This document shows positions 31,661 through 43,046 of a stretch of 64,000 nucleotides of DNA, piece by piece. The notes beneath the pieces were generated by a model. That model was not told the DNA's origin. It saw nothing but the letters and a program-made list of their open reading frames with translations, and made no database searches. Each line of letters starts with the position of its first letter. Position 1 is the first letter of the stretch. A program made the position numbers and the translations under genes. The DNA comes from Buxus sempervirens (Eukaryota > Streptophyta > Magnoliopsida > Buxales > Buxaceae): assembly GCA_947561395.2 (NCBI GenBank), contig OX387187.1, positions 2,672,976 through 2,736,975 of the forward strand, read 5' to 3'.

Positions 31661-32525
31661 TGTAAGCACCTCATTTTTGCACCTCTCAGAAGTACCGAAA
31701 ATGCAAACCCTAATTGAAAAGTATAACCCGAAGGTGACAAGATTTGACTTTTTGATCAAGTGCTAGTTGTTTATCTTGCCCTATCCCAATGGATAGAAAT
31801 TTCTGACATGGTTCCAATGCAACTAAGTTTGCCGGAATCGGAATCCGGATGAACGATATATGAGCAAAACAAGCCCTGGGGGAGCAGAAATTGATTTTCT
31901 GCTCAAACCTAGATTAACTGCCGTCTCAATCCTGAAAGAAATAAAATCTCGACACGATTCCGACGCAATTGAATTTGCTAGAATCGGGGTCCGGGTTAAG
32001 GAGATATGAGTAGATTAAGATTTCGGGTGCGGCTTCGGCTTTCTAATAAAAACTTGAATTTACTGCAAAACCATATCCCGATGGATAGAGGATCTCGACC
32101 CTATTCCAGTGCAACTGATTTTGCCAGAATCGGAGCTCAAATGAGAGAGTTATGAACAATTCAGGTTCTAGGGCAAAATTGCCGGAAGCTACCCACGTGA
32201 CAAGTGTGCAGAAAGCTGCCACGTGGTGAAGAAAGGACGACCACTAAAAATATCTCAAATAAAATATTGGTTTTTATAAAAATATCTTGATTTTTATGAA
32301 TTAATTTAAATAAAAAATAAGATAATTCAGATTCTCTCTCTAGGAGAGAGAGTCTAGTCACATCGGTCAAATTGATCAAATCCAGGGGCAAATCCGGAAG
32401 AAAATCTTTTTTTCTTTTATAAAATATCCTAAATTAAATTTCGGTTCATTAAGTAAAATCTTGGATTTTGTGTCAGATTCTCCGACAGAATCTCTGCATT
32501 TTCATGATTGTGGTTTTGAAACTAG

Positions 32526-32591
32526 TGTAACCAAAATTATATTTTGGTTACACCAAGAATCAAGTGTAACCGAAATATAATTTTGATTACA
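32526..32591 (+). repeat. Palindrome pair upstream of TATA, AACCGAAAT type
   Basis: TGTAACCAAAAT...ATTTTGGTTACA (32526-32552) and TGTAACCGAAAT...GATTACA (32565-32591), just before the TATA box. Matching palindromes recur at 33962-33990 and 34001-34027. The same stem type is used in the reversed LTR at 45676-51304. Confidence 0.8.
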
Positions 32592-34391
32592 ATTTTGTTT
32601 CTATAAAAGGGGCAGCAGCCCCCCTTGCCAAGGGTTGCTGGCTTTTCCCCTTTTCTCTCCCTCTTGCCCTTGCACGACCACCTCTCACCCACCCTCTCAT
32701 ACCCTTCCAAGCCCCTCAAACTCCTTCAAAACCACATCCCCCTTCATTCTTCCTTCTTCCCCATTTAGCAAAGACCTTGAAGGAGACTTGGAGGACCTAG
32801 GGAGTAAAGGAGGGGCCTAGGTGTTGTTTTGCCTCAAAGGAGTCCAACCACGCTTCAAGGAGGACTTAAAGCCCCAAGGTAAGATTCCCCACCATCTTGT
32901 GTTCACCATATATGAAAATGAGCTCATTTGGAGCACCTTTTGTTTTGGCATATCCTTCTCTCCTTTCTTTGTGCATGTGTTTTGTTTTCTTCTCCTTCTC
33001 TTCTCTCTTTAATGCCCCTACAAGCATGATCAAGCTCCTGTGGTAAGGGGAATACATTCGATCAACAAGGTGAGAGGGTGAGGGGTCATTTCTTTAAAGT
33101 TCATGTTCTTCTAAGAGTCACTTTAGGCACTTTTTTCATTTGAATGAGGGGAGCTTGTTCCCCTCCTCCCATGAAGTCCAATGTACCCCTTTAATCCCCT
33201 TTTGTCCCTTCTTTTACTTTCTCTAAACCCATGCTTGTTTTTTTGGGTATTTTGTATGCCATCATGCTTGCTTAGGATGGAGTTTTCTCTTATGGGTTTT
33301 TGAATGACATGATCCCCGGACCCCCTTTTCTTAACCATGGCATTTTCGGCCACTGTTTTAGGAAACCATGCATGCTTTCTTTCTCTTCTCCCTAGCTGTC
33401 TATGATACATGTGCATGTCCCCCCATTTAGAAGGCACGCCAAGGCTTCCCCTCATTCTTCGTTTCATCTTCTTGTAGGCACATGGCATGAGCAAGTACAC
33501 ACACTTCCACCAACGTTTCAAGCATGCTTCTTATACCTATTTGGTTTATTTCTATGTTGTTTGATTGAAGTGTATGCATGTAGATGAATGGTGTGGCCGT
33601 GAGACATAAAGCCAAGGCCTTTCGGGCCACTACCCTTCTTCCCCCCCCTCCCCCCCCCCCCCCCCCCAATGGAAGAAGGGTAGGGTGACATCACAAACAT
33701 AACAGGGACACATTTGGTCCCTGTTATTTCAGGAGATTCAACTCATGAAGGGGAGTCAAGGCCCCAAGCCTTTCCCCCTTCTTGGTTCCAAAAAATCCTC
33801 AAAGTGGCCAAACAAGGCCATTCCCTCAATTCTGTGCCACTGTGGGCTCACACAGGTCCTAGTTAGCCCTGGAACCCTAAGGAATCAAGCCCCTTCAAAA
33901 ACTGTAAAAAGGGTGTTTTCTGTGTTTGCTCGAAAACACAGGTCGGGCAAACACTGTTTGTACATAACCGAAATTGTATTTCGGTTATGTATGAAATATA
34001 CATGACTGAAATTTTATTTCAGTCATGATATATTTCAGTGTAACCGAAATTTAACCATAGAAAACCCTAATTCCCCAGTTTCAGCCCTTTTGCCAATTTT
34101 GACCCACTTTCAACTAAACCAATGTAACCAGTAGGGTTTCCAGGTCAACTGGAAACCCAACATGGGCCTTGGAGTCCAATGGGCCCAGCTTGAACACATG
34201 TGGGCCTTCCAACGGGGCCCACCTAGCCCAAATAGCAAACTTGGCTCTAAATAAGACAAATAACACAATTAAATGGGCCATACCATTCGAGGCCCAACCA
34301 AAGCCCAATCAAATACATGCTGGATAGATTAGGGTTTGGTTTGGCCGTGACCATGGGCTTGGGCCTATTGGGCCCCCACTTCCTTCTCATG

Positions 34392-35640
34392 TGTTAGGTT
34401 TAACATTTTAGTTTGGCTTTATTCAGTGTCAAAGAGAAAGTGGTTTTAGTGTGTTTAGAATGTTTAGTTTGAGTCCAAGAAGACATGGTTCAAACGGCGT
34501 CATCATCGGGGTCAAATTGAAGAAGTTATGCCCAACGTTTGATCAACGTTTGCTGGCCGTTCGAACGATCATGCTACAAAGAGAAAACAGAGACTAGCAT
34601 TCGACCAACGTTCGCTGAACGTTTGCTGACCGTTCGACCGATGGAGTTCTACAGAGAAACCAGAGAGCAGCGTTCGCTGAACGTTTGCTGACCGTTCGAC
34701 CGATGGAGTTTTACAGAGAAACCAGAGAGTAGCGTTCGCTGAACGTTTGCTGACCGTTCGACCGATGGAGGTCTACAGAGAAACCCGAGAGCAGCGTTCG
34801 CTGAACGTTTGCTGACCGTTCGACCGATGGAGGTCTACAGAGAAACCCGAGAGCAGCGTTCGCCTCACGTGCTCTGACCGTTCGAACGAGAAGAGGAAAA
34901 GTGAGTTTTTGTCTTGAACGTTCGACCCGCGTTCGCTGAACGTTCAAACGTTCGTAAACAAACTTCAGTTTTAGAATTCCGATCTTTTCTGATTTGTTTC
35001 CTATTCCGAGTCTACCTTCTCCTAATCTATATAAGGAGTGTTTAGACTATTGTTAGGGTAACTCTAGAGGTTTTAGAAACCCTAAATTCGTGTGTGAGAG
35101 CAAGAGTTATTCCTCCTCTTCCTTCTCCTTTGTTGAGCCATCAAAGCCTTTCTTCATCTTTCTTTTCTACCTTGGAGTTCCGGGTTGGAGAGTTTGCACG
35201 TAGGAGTTCCTATGGATACCAGGCGAGTTCGTTTGGGTGATCGTGTGAGAAGATCTTCAGAGTTCTGAAGTGTTGCTGTGGAGCAAATCTGAGGAGTTCC
35301 TCAGATACTTTCAAGTCTGGGAGTTGCAGAGTCTAGCATAGGGATGTTGAGTCGTCTGAACTACAGGTTGTAAGTCTTCTTTTCATATTGGATCTTTTAG
35401 GTGGCTCCTGCATAGCCCGGAGGGTTTTTCTCTAGTGAGAGTTCTCATAGAGTTTTCCCTTCGTCACCAAAATTGCTTGTGTTCTCTCTTTACTTTATTT
35501 GCAATTTTGTGTGATTGGTTATAGACTTGTGCATGCCTATTAATTAAGAACTTGTTTTTAATTAGTAGAATTTTTATTCCGCTGTGCTTCACCTATTCAC
35601 CCCCCTCTAGGTGTTATTAGAGTCAAAACCCTGTTTTTGA
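34392..35640 (+). repeat. 5' LTR of the gag-only copia element
   Basis: 1249 bp. Contains a ~62-bp minisatellite (about 34600-34870) with words GTTCGCTGAACG and GTTCGACCGATGGAG, and a TATA-like CTATATAAGG (about 35027-35036). It is 63 bp longer than the 3' LTR, explained by one extra 62-bp unit and one extra C in a C run near 35611. Confidence 0.93.
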
Positions 35641-35642
35641 AT

Positions 35643-35654
35643 TGGTATCGGAGC
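35643..35654 (+). promoter_or_regulatory. Primer binding site (initiator tRNA-Met)
   Basis: TGGTATCGGAGC, two bases after the 5' LTR. It differs from the usual TGGTATCAGAGC by one base. Confidence 0.88.
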
Positions 35655-35683
35655 GGGTAACCAGATCCTTGACTCTGTTAGTC

Positions 35684-37489
35684 ATGGACAAGTCTTCCTC
35701 TGCCCCACCCTTCTTTGATGGTGGTAATTATGCGTATTGGAAAGTTCGTATGAGAGCCTATCTTAAGGCTATTGATGAAAGGGTATGGGGAATTGTTGAG
35801 AAAGGATGGTCTCCACCCACTATTACCATAGATGGAGAGATTAAACCCAAAGACCCAAGCCAATACACTAGGGAAGAGTTAATTGAAGTCAACCACAATA
35901 GTAAAGCTGTCAATGCACTCTTTAGTGCAATTTCTGTTGATGAGTTCAAACGAGTGTCCACTTGTGAGACCAGTAGAGAAATTTGGGAAATTCTGGAAAC
36001 CACTCATGAAGGAACTGTCCTTGTAAAAAATTCTAAGTTACAGATGCTTATCACTAGATTTGAAGAATTGAAGATGGGAGAGGATGAACCCTTTGATGAG
36101 TTCTATGCCAAACTCAGTGATATAGTAAATTCTAGTTTTAACCTTGGTGATAAAATTCCTCCAAACAGAGTTGTGAGAAAAATCCTTAGGTCTCTCCCTG
36201 AGAGGTTTATACCCAAGGTAATTGCCATAGAGGAAAGCAAAGACATTGACAAAATTAGGGTTGAAGACCTAATAGGATCAATTCAAACCTATGAGCTTAC
36301 CTTACCTCAGTCCAAAAAGAGCAAATCCATTGCTCTTAGAGTCATGAAAGGAAAGACTTTTAATGAGTCTGATGATGAGGTGGATGATGAGGAAATTGCC
36401 GAATTTGTAAAGAGCTTTAGAAAGATGTTTAAGATTAGGAAAAACAAAAAGAGCAATGAATGGTCTAGGGGGACTTCTAGCAAGGAGATGAAAGTTTGGA
36501 AAGAACCTAGGGAAACCAAAGACATTCATGAAAACACAACTCAGCAGGTTAAGTGTCATGGTTGCCAAGGGCTTGGTCATATAAGATCTGAATGTCCTAC
36601 CTATAGAAAATTGAAAGGTAAAAGAAGTGGGAAAGCAATGAATGCTACCCTGTCTGATAGTGAGACTGAATCTGAACATGAGAAGGACTTTGTATCTAAA
36701 GAGGGTTCAAACTACATGGCCTTCACTTCTATTGTGGGAAGTGATGAGGGAAATACTCTTCAAGACTCAACACAACTTGAGAATAATATTGGTTCTCAAA
36801 GTGAGTCTGAAGATGAGGAAAGCCTTGAAGAGGCTTATGAAAAGCTTTTTAATGAAAGTCTGAAAATAAAGAAACAAAACAAGGTCTTTCTCAAAAAGCT
36901 CAATGAAATAGAACTTGTAAAGGAAGGACTTCAAGTTAAATTGGATGAGTCTACTTCACATGTTGGTGAGTTGAAGTTAAAGATTGAAATCCTTGAGTCT
37001 CAAAACATGTCTCTGAAATCTGAGTTAGAAGATTCCAAATTTCTGTTGCAAAACTTCTCTTCTAGTTCTCAAAAGCTTGATCACATGCTTGGTATGAATC
37101 AAACAGTGACTGATAAGAGCGGTTTAGGATTTCAGGATGCTCCTTCATCTTCAAAGACTAAAAAGGCAAATAGGCCTAACCAAAAGTTCAAAAAGTCTAA
37201 ACCTAAGGCATCTTTTAATAGGGAATCTAAATCTCAGAAATTCATTCCCACTTGTCACCATTGTGGTGTTCTAGGTCACATAAGACCTAATTGCTGGAAA
37301 TTAGGAGAAAAACTTACTAAATCTTGGAATTCTCCTTCTAGAAAATCCAATGTGGATTTGTCTAAACAAGTCAAGGTTTTAGCTGAACAAACTAGGATTC
37401 TTTCTGAACAACTAGTTTCCTTGACCAAGAAATCCTCTTCTAGCCAACAAGTTTGGGTGAAGAAGAGTGATTTGGCTACTCTTACTTGA
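35684..37489 (+). CDS. Gag of the gag-only copia element, intact
   Basis: 601 codons, no interruption. I start at ATG 35684 (MDKSSSAPPFFDGGNYAYW); the open frame upstream runs through the primer site. The N-terminal copia Gag domain (WKVRMRAYLKAIDERVW, about residues 10-220) is similar to the Sirevirus Gag at 21627-23804. A CCHC knuckle CHGCQGLGHIRSEC lies near residue 290. An acidic and coiled-coil stretch follows (about 380-480), then a second knuckle CHHCGVLGHIRPNC near 525. It ends QVWVKKSDLATLT*, just before the position where the Sirevirus protein goes on into protease. It would form virus-like particles if expressed. It is the longest undamaged domain set among the elements here apart from the Sirevirus. 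Confidence 0.93.
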   Translation: MDKSSSAPPFFDGGNYAYWKVRMRAYLKAIDERVWGIVEKGWSPPTITIDGEIKPKDPSQYTREELIEVNHNSKAVNALFSAISVDEFKRVSTCETSREIWEILETTHEGTVLVKNSKLQMLITRFEELKMGEDEPFDEFYAKLSDIVNSSFNLGDKIPPNRVVRKILRSLPERFIPKVIAIEESKDIDKIRVEDLIGSIQTYELTLPQSKKSKSIALRVMKGKTFNESDDEVDDEEIAEFVKSFRKMFKIRKNKKSNEWSRGTSSKEMKVWKEPRETKDIHENTTQQVKCHGCQGLGHIRSECPTYRKLKGKRSGKAMNATLSDSETESEHEKDFVSKEGSNYMAFTSIVGSDEGNTLQDSTQLENNIGSQSESEDEESLEEAYEKLFNESLKIKKQNKVFLKKLNEIELVKEGLQVKLDESTSHVGELKLKIEILESQNMSLKSELEDSKFLLQNFSSSSQKLDHMLGMNQTVTDKSGLGFQDAPSSSKTKKANRPNQKFKKSKPKASFNRESKSQKFIPTCHHCGVLGHIRPNCWKLGEKLTKSWNSPSRKSNVDLSKQVKVLAEQTRILSEQLVSLTKKSSSSQQVWVKKSDLATLT

Positions 37490-38985
37490 GTAGGTTTTGT
37501 GTTGCATGTATTGGCCCTGTTTATATTGCTAATCTTATCCTTTGCATGCATGTTTTCTTTTGTTTTTTATTTTTCTGGTTTTTTGATTTAAAATTGTTCA
37601 GAAAAAATACAAAAAGATTTTCTATTCTTTTTATGTTTGGTGATTTGTGTCATGAGCATGTGTTTGTGAAAACAATACATTTTTATATTGAGAGAATTAA
37701 TTGCTTAAAAGAATTGTTTTGCAAAATCTATTTCAATGATCTCATATAAATGCACAAAGGTTGATTGATCTCTTAGTGTGTTTTGCACTTCACTTACACA
37801 TACCAAATACAATTAAGCAAGCTTAATTTTTCTTTTTTGGTGAGTGTGTGGATAGGCAATCCTTGATTTACTCTTGTCTATCTTAAGTTAAAAAGATCCT
37901 AGCATATGACCTTGTGTTAAAAAGAAATTTCTCCCTTTTGTTTAAAAGAAAAAAGTTGTATGAAAAGAACTCTGGGATGAAATGTAAACCCCACAAATAT
38001 TGAGTTCAAAAAGAAAAGAGAATCACAAGGGGTATAACCATGGAATAAGCTGTAAACTCAGATATTTTAAGGAACACTACTCTTTGTGCAAAAAGAATTG
38101 TAAGAAACAGGGGGAGAAAATTTCAATAAAATAATGCTTAGGTCTTTAAAATATTCATGAAGGGAGTTCTTTTTAACTCATAGAGAGACTTGAGTAATAT
38201 TGTGATTTCTTGATAAATGGCCAAATCCTCCTTACCAAGTTCCTATTTAGGCAAACTTGTTGTATTTGGTTTTGCACTTACACGCAAGCACACTTGGTGA
38301 TTTAATTACATTATTGTGTAGTTATTTCGGATTATTGTTTTTAATTTTGTAAAAACTTGAATTTTGGATGACAAAGTTCTCAAAAATATAAAAATTTTGA
38401 GTTTTTATGAAATAGTGCTTGGGGCATGATTCATCATGTTTTTAGAGTTTTTTTTACATGTGGTTGAGTTGGTTTCAAATGGAAGCTTGATGTTTTTAAG
38501 TGAAATCTGGATTTAGTTCTCCATCTCTTCCAAATGTGTTTTGTCTTCCACCTTGTTTTCTATTCTAGCCATTTGAGTTAATGCTTGTGCTTCTTCTAAA
38601 CTTGTCAAGGTATGAGGGGGAGTTGGTGTTTCTAACCTCTCTATTTCCTTTGGGGAGTAGGTATTTCTGGCTTCTCTGTTTCCTTTTGTCTATTTCTGTG
38701 ACAAAAAGGGGGAGTAGGTATTTTCTAAGGGGGAGCTTTGATAATTGAATTGAATGTGAATTGCATATTGTTATTTTATTTTCCTCATGCGTTTCACAAG
38801 GTATTTGTTTTCTGTGAGTTGTTTTGTTACAGGTTACAGGTTTCAAATTCAAGCTTGGTCTATCTAGGTTAGTGTAGATAGGTTGTGTTTGAGTCTGTTT
38901 AATCCAAGACATTGCTTGGTGGTTCACAATGTCATGGATTCTCTAGTTTTTATATTGTGTATAGGTTTTGTCACTGAATAGCCAA
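37490..38985 (+). other. Noncoding internal region of the gag-only element
   Basis: No polymerase sequence is recognisable. AT-rich, with several GGGGGAG words (about 38607, 38650, 38707, 38731) that resemble the polypurine tract, a habit of Sirevirus 3' regions. The loss of pol starts right at the protease boundary. Confidence 0.7.
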
Positions 38986-38995
38986 AGGGGGAGTT
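38984..38995 (+). promoter_or_regulatory. Polypurine tract of the gag-only element
   Basis: AAAGGGGGAGTT directly before the 3' LTR at 38996. Confidence 0.85.
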
Positions 38996-40181
38996 TGTTA
39001 GGTTTAACATTTTAGTTTGGCTTTATTCAGTGTCAAAGAGAAAGTGGTTTTAGTGTGTTTAGAATGTTTAGTTTGAGTCCAAGAAGACATGGTTCAAACG
39101 GCGTCATCATCGGGGTCAAATTGAAGAAGTTATGCCCAACGTTTGATCAACGTTCGCTGGCCGTTCGAACGATCATGCTACAAAGAGAAAACAGAGACTA
39201 GCGTTCGACCAACGTTCGCTGAACGTTTGCTGACCATTCGACCGATGGAGTTCTACAGAGAAACCAGAGAGCAGCGTTCGCTGAACGTTTGCTGACCGTT
39301 CGACCGATGGAGGTCTACAGAGAAACCCGAGAGCAGCGTTCGCTGAACGTTTGCTGACCGTTCGACCGATGGAGGTCTACAGAGAAACCCGAGAGCAGCG
39401 TTCGCCTCACGTGCTCTGACCGTTCGAACGAGAAGAGGAAAAGTGAGTTTTTGTCTTGAACGTTCGACCCGCGTTCGCTGAACGTTCGAACGTTCGTAAA
39501 CAAACTTCAGTTTTAGAATTCCGATCTTTTATGATTTGTTTCCTATTCTGAGTCTACCTTCTCCTAATCTATATAAGGAGTGTCTAGACTATTGTTAGGG
39601 TAACTCTAGAGGTTTTAGAAACCCTAAATTCGTGTGTGAGAGCAAGAGTTATTCCTCCTCTTCCTTCTCCTTTGTTGAGCCATCAAAGCCTTTCTTCATC
39701 TTTCTTTTCTACCTTGGAGTTCCGGGTTGGAGAGTTTGCACGTAGGAGTTCCTACGGATACCAGGCGAGTTCGTTTGGGTGATCGTGTGAGAAGATCTTC
39801 AGAGTTCTGAAGTGTTGCTGTGGAGCAAATCTGAGGAGTTCCTCAGATACTTTCAAGTCTGGGAGTTGCAGAGTCTAGCATAGGGATGTTGAGTCGTCTG
39901 AACTACAGGTTGTAAGTCTTCTTTTCATATTAGATCTTTTAGGTGGCTCCTGCATAGCCCGGAGGATTTTTCTCTAGTGAGAGTTCTCATAGAGTTTTCC
40001 TTTCGTCACCAAAATTGCTTGTGTTCTCTCTTTACTTTATTTGCAATTTTGTGTGATTGATTATAGACTTGTGCATGCCTATTAATTAAGAACTTGTTTT
40101 TAATTAGTAGAATTTTTATTCCGCTATGCTTCACCTATTCACCCCCTCTAGGTGTTATTAGAGTCAAAACCCTGTTTTTCA
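38996..40181 (+). repeat. 3' LTR of the gag-only copia element
   Basis: 1186 bp, TGTTAGGTTT...GTTTTTCA, followed by the TCATG duplication. It carries one 62-bp minisatellite unit fewer than the 5' LTR. Confidence 0.93.
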
Positions 40182-40937
40182 TCATGGAAAGCCTAAACAC
40201 TAATAATGAAAAGGGTACCCTAAACCCTGACCCGTCAAGCCTTGGGCTTTCAAGCCCAAGCCCAGGTTATGGGCCCCAATCCTATTCCTAGCCTACTTGG
40301 GAATAAATTAACTAAAGATAAATAAATCACAAGGCAACCACTGTATGGCCCACCTAATGGGCCCACAGACCATCGAGGCCCATCGGAATAAATCTTAAGT
40401 TAACTCTTTACTTATACCCTAAGTAAAAACAGCTGAATTATCCAAACCCCAAAGGGCTTCTAGGGTTAGATCAAAGGCCTAGCAAGGGACATGTGGGCCA
40501 TGCTTAGCCCACCAAGGGATCCATGGGCCTTCCAACGGGGCCCACCCAATCAGACAGAGGTCACCTAAATAAAATAAGATAAAATCAAATAAAGGAGACC
40601 CACACCAATCAGGTGGTCCTCACTTAGACTTAAAAGCAAAGAGTGCATGGTCGGCTTAGGAATTGGGTGAGATAGACCAAGTTGACTTGAAACCAGGAGA
40701 CCCGTGGGACCCCATCACCCACCAGGGCGGACCAGGGTGTCTACGGACTTCCCCGAATTGTAACCAAGACCTTACACAAAATCTCAAGCCGCAGACCAGC
40801 CTAATAGACAAACCTAAGCACCCAGATGTCTGCCTGCACCCCATCAGGCAGTGGCGACTCCAATTTTCTTGATTTACCCCGAAAGGAGGCACGCACTCCA
40901 TTGCGCCCTGCAGTGCGGCATTCCCAACGTACGCACA

Positions 40938-41264
40938 GGGATGTCACAATCTCCCTTCCTTCAAGGCTGCACATCCTCATACAATGGCCACCTAGAAGCC
41001 TGCCAGCCCCTCATGGGCCTACCCTCGTCAGTCCAACCACCTCCTACGGGCAACGCCAGGACCCACATCATCCACGGACTACTGGACCCGGATCCAGCTC
41101 TAATACCATTTGTAACGACCCAACCCAGTGAGGTATTGTTTGCTTTGGGCCTAAGCCCGCACAGTTTTGTCCTCAAAAGGCCCCTCGCTTGGTTAAGTGT
41201 TCTCCCTGACTCTTATACCATACTAGGCATTCATCCGTTTCCGATGTAGGATCGGGATGTCACA
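40938..41264 (-). mobile_element. TRIM (miniature LTR retrotransposon), 3' LTR truncated by the Tat insertion
   Basis: Minus-strand element. 5' LTR at 41111-41264 (+ strand TGTAACGACCC...GGGATGTCACA, 154 bp), primer site TGGTATTAGAGC (minus, 41097-41108), internal sequence 40949-41110, and a remnant of the 3' LTR (GGGATGTCACA, 40938-40948) cut by the Tat element. No coding capacity. The remnant equals the last 11 bases of the complete LTR, which supports the reading that the Tat element inserted at GGGAT inside this LTR. No 5S rRNA-like segment is present, so it is not Cassandra. Confidence 0.75.
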
Positions 41265-42151
41265 TTTTCCAAAAAAATTGTCGGGCCATTTTGTCTATTT
41301 TGTTCAAACATTCCGGTGGCAACAAAAAGCAATTCAAGTAGTTAAGTGGTAGAACACTTAAAACATATTGTATCAACAATAAACGACCCATCTGAGATAA
41401 GAGGAGAGATTTCCACCCAATCAATCTAGCAGATATTTTATTTAGAAGCTCCTCACATCCTTGGCTTTGTGTTTCCTATCTAAAACTGAAAAGCCTAGGT
41501 ACTTTCCTTGGCTTTTCTTACCTGAATTCCACAAAGCTTGCATTGCCTTGACTCTTCTCTGGTGGCAAGTACTATGAAGGAAATGTACGAAGGATTTAGA
41601 TGTATTAAGAGGTTGCCCTGACTCCAAACAATATATGTTAAAATTTTGGTGATTGTGTGCACGTCCTGATTTGTGGCATTTCCATAAATACACATCATCA
41701 GCATACATTAGATGAGATAGAGATATACCTCCTTTCTTTAGGCTGACTCCCCGATATCTCCCATCAGTTCTGCAAGGCTTATTGCGAGAGATAACACTTG
41801 TTGACACATAATAAAATATATGGAGATAGAGGATCTCCTTGCTTGACACCACATCCCATAAGAAAGTTGCCTACTGATTTACCATTCAATAAAATACTAT
41901 AACAGACAGTTTTCACACAATTCATGATCAATTGAACTACAAATGAATCAAACTATGACCAGTTAGCACTGATTCAAGGAAAATCCAATTCAGGCGATCA
42001 TAATCTTTGCTGAAATCAAGCTTTAAAGCAAAAAGGCATCCTTCAGTGCACCTTTTATCTTTGTTATTTTTCCTCTTTTTGTTTCTTTTTTTCCTTTTGA
42101 AAACATAGACCATTTCATGATTAATAAGGATGTTATCTCTAATGGACCTAT
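41265..42151 (-). pseudogene. LINE-A: internal fragment of an L1-type reverse transcriptase
   Basis: Minus strand. Recognisable RT pieces with frame breaks: a motif-A region (ALKLDFSKDYDRLNW, frame-broken, about 42000-42060), GVKQGDPLSPYIF (about 41825), catalytic box MYADD (about 41695), then ISARLIGWKSLLLSQ and MARQFFWK at the left end. Cut on the left by the TRIM and on the right by the LTR starting at 42152; the remaining ends lie outside the window. It appears to be the outermost and oldest layer of the whole window. Confidence 0.85.
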
Positions 42152-42530
42152 TGTAACGCCCTGTATTCGGGTTACGTAATAAATTTGTAACTCGTTTTCG
42201 AAGGGTTAATTTTACCTACAGGATCTATATATCAGAGTGAAGGAAAACAAGAATAAAGCAATAAAATAAATAATTAGAATCAACTATATTCCCAAACTCA
42301 ATTATAAAATACCATAACCAAGTCTAAACTCACATGATTTAGGCATCTACCCTCCAGTATCGTCCTCTCCAAAATCTGAAAACAAAACAAAATCAATATG
42401 AGATAAACCTGTATAATCCATCATATAAATCAAATCAATAATATTGATATCAAATCAATTTGTCTTAGTAGAACTCATGAAATTTGACTATTTTGAAAGG
42501 TTAATATCTAGCTCCAAACAAACTAGTCTA

Positions 42531-42720
42531 AGAACAATTGCAACAAATTTGGTACCAATGTCATCACCCTCATGGTGGAAATATATGAGACCTTACCTTC
42601 ATGGTGGAAACGGATACAATCCAATCTAAGAACAACTACAACATATTTGGTACTAATGTCATCATCCTCATGGTGGAAATATATATACAAAACCTCACCC
42701 TCATGGTGGAAATGGAGTTA
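42531..42720 (-). repeat. ~100-bp direct repeat with CTCATGGTGGAAA words
   Basis: Two units, about 42531-42630 and 42631-42720, inside the outer LTR. CTCATGGTGGAAAT or TTCATGGTGGAAAC occurs twice in each. Confidence 0.6.
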
Positions 42721-42877
42721 CTGCAACATATTCCCTTATGGAAGGCCTTTCCATCGTGGAGGAAACACATTAGGGAGACTAGGCTTAATCCAAACAAAGT
42801 TAGACAGACTTCACTTACTAGCTAAATTATGGATCCATAATAAGCTAAGCCCAAAATAGCTTAAAACAAAACCAACA

Positions 42878-43046
42878 GTTTTTTTTTGAAGAAATCCCAC
42901 TAAGGCAGGAAAATCCTTAGTGGCAATCCAACGGAGGGAGGAGGGTTGAGGTAGACCCTGACCTATAGATTAATTCCAATAAGCATTATACACCAGCACG
43001 GGGGGGACATTGAGCCTTACCCCTGCAAAATAAAAGATGAAAATAA
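42878..43046 (-). other. 3' UTR and poly(A) tail of LINE-B
   Basis: Short noncoding tail after the ORF2 stop; ends in nine T (poly(A) on the minus strand) next to the target duplication. Confidence 0.8.

Larger units (their letters stand above)
34392..40181 (+). mobile_element. Gag-only Sirevirus-type copia element (TR-GAG type), TSD TCATG
   Basis: 5790 bp, flanked by TCATG at 34387-34391 and 40182-40186. LTRs at 34392-35640 and 38996-40181 start TGTTAGGTTT and end GTTTTTCA (GTTTTTGA in the 5' copy). The initiator-Met primer site and polypurine tract are in place. The only gene is an uninterrupted gag; protease, integrase, RT and RNase H are absent. It is a non-autonomous element that would depend on polymerase from another copia element. 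LTR differences are few (about 15 by eye plus one 62-bp repeat unit), so it is recent. Confidence 0.93.
1..40937 (+). mobile_element. Tat/Ogre-like Ty3 LTR retrotransposon, decayed, 5' end outside window
   Basis: Backbone element of the left two thirds of the window. Order on the + strand: ORF1 (2-2958), tandem repeats, gag (4578-6130), RT-RNaseH-second RNaseH-integrase (9683-12720), long 3' noncoding region, purine-rich tract, 3' LTR (31661-40937). The additional ORF before gag, the second RNase H between the first one and integrase, and the large size point to the Tat/Ogre lineage of Ty3 elements. Six later insertions lie inside it; with those removed about 12.5 kb of it is visible. All reading frames carry stops, so it is dead. 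The 5' LTR must lie upstream of the window. Its right end (TACGCACA at 40937) abuts a TRIM LTR remnant, so the predicted target duplication is GGGAT. Confidence 0.85.
31661..40937 (+). repeat. 3' LTR of the Tat/Ogre-like element, split by a gag-only copia element
   Basis: Starts TGTAAGCACCTCA after a purine-rich tract and ends ...TACGCACA. Without the 34392-40181 insertion it is about 3.48 kb. It carries three ~150-bp U3 repeats (about 31776, 31936, 32089), palindromes GTAACCAAAAT...ATTTTGGTTAC (32526-32591), TATA box CTATAAAAGG (32601-32610), splice-donor consensus AAG|GTAAGA (32879), a C tract (33641-33667) and two downstream palindromes (33962-33990, 34001-34027). There is no local target duplication with 31656-31660, which fits a 3' LTR and not a solo LTR. 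Confidence 0.75.

Noticed and set aside
32530-32600. MITE insertion, judged from the terminal-inverted-repeat look of the GTAACC...GGTTAC palindromes
   Set aside because: No target duplication or internal sequence. The same position holds unrelated palindromes in sibling LTRs, so they are part of the LTR.
40938-41264. Cassandra-type TRIM with 5S rRNA promoter
   Set aside because: I find no 5S-like box in the 154-bp LTR; it is a different TRIM family.
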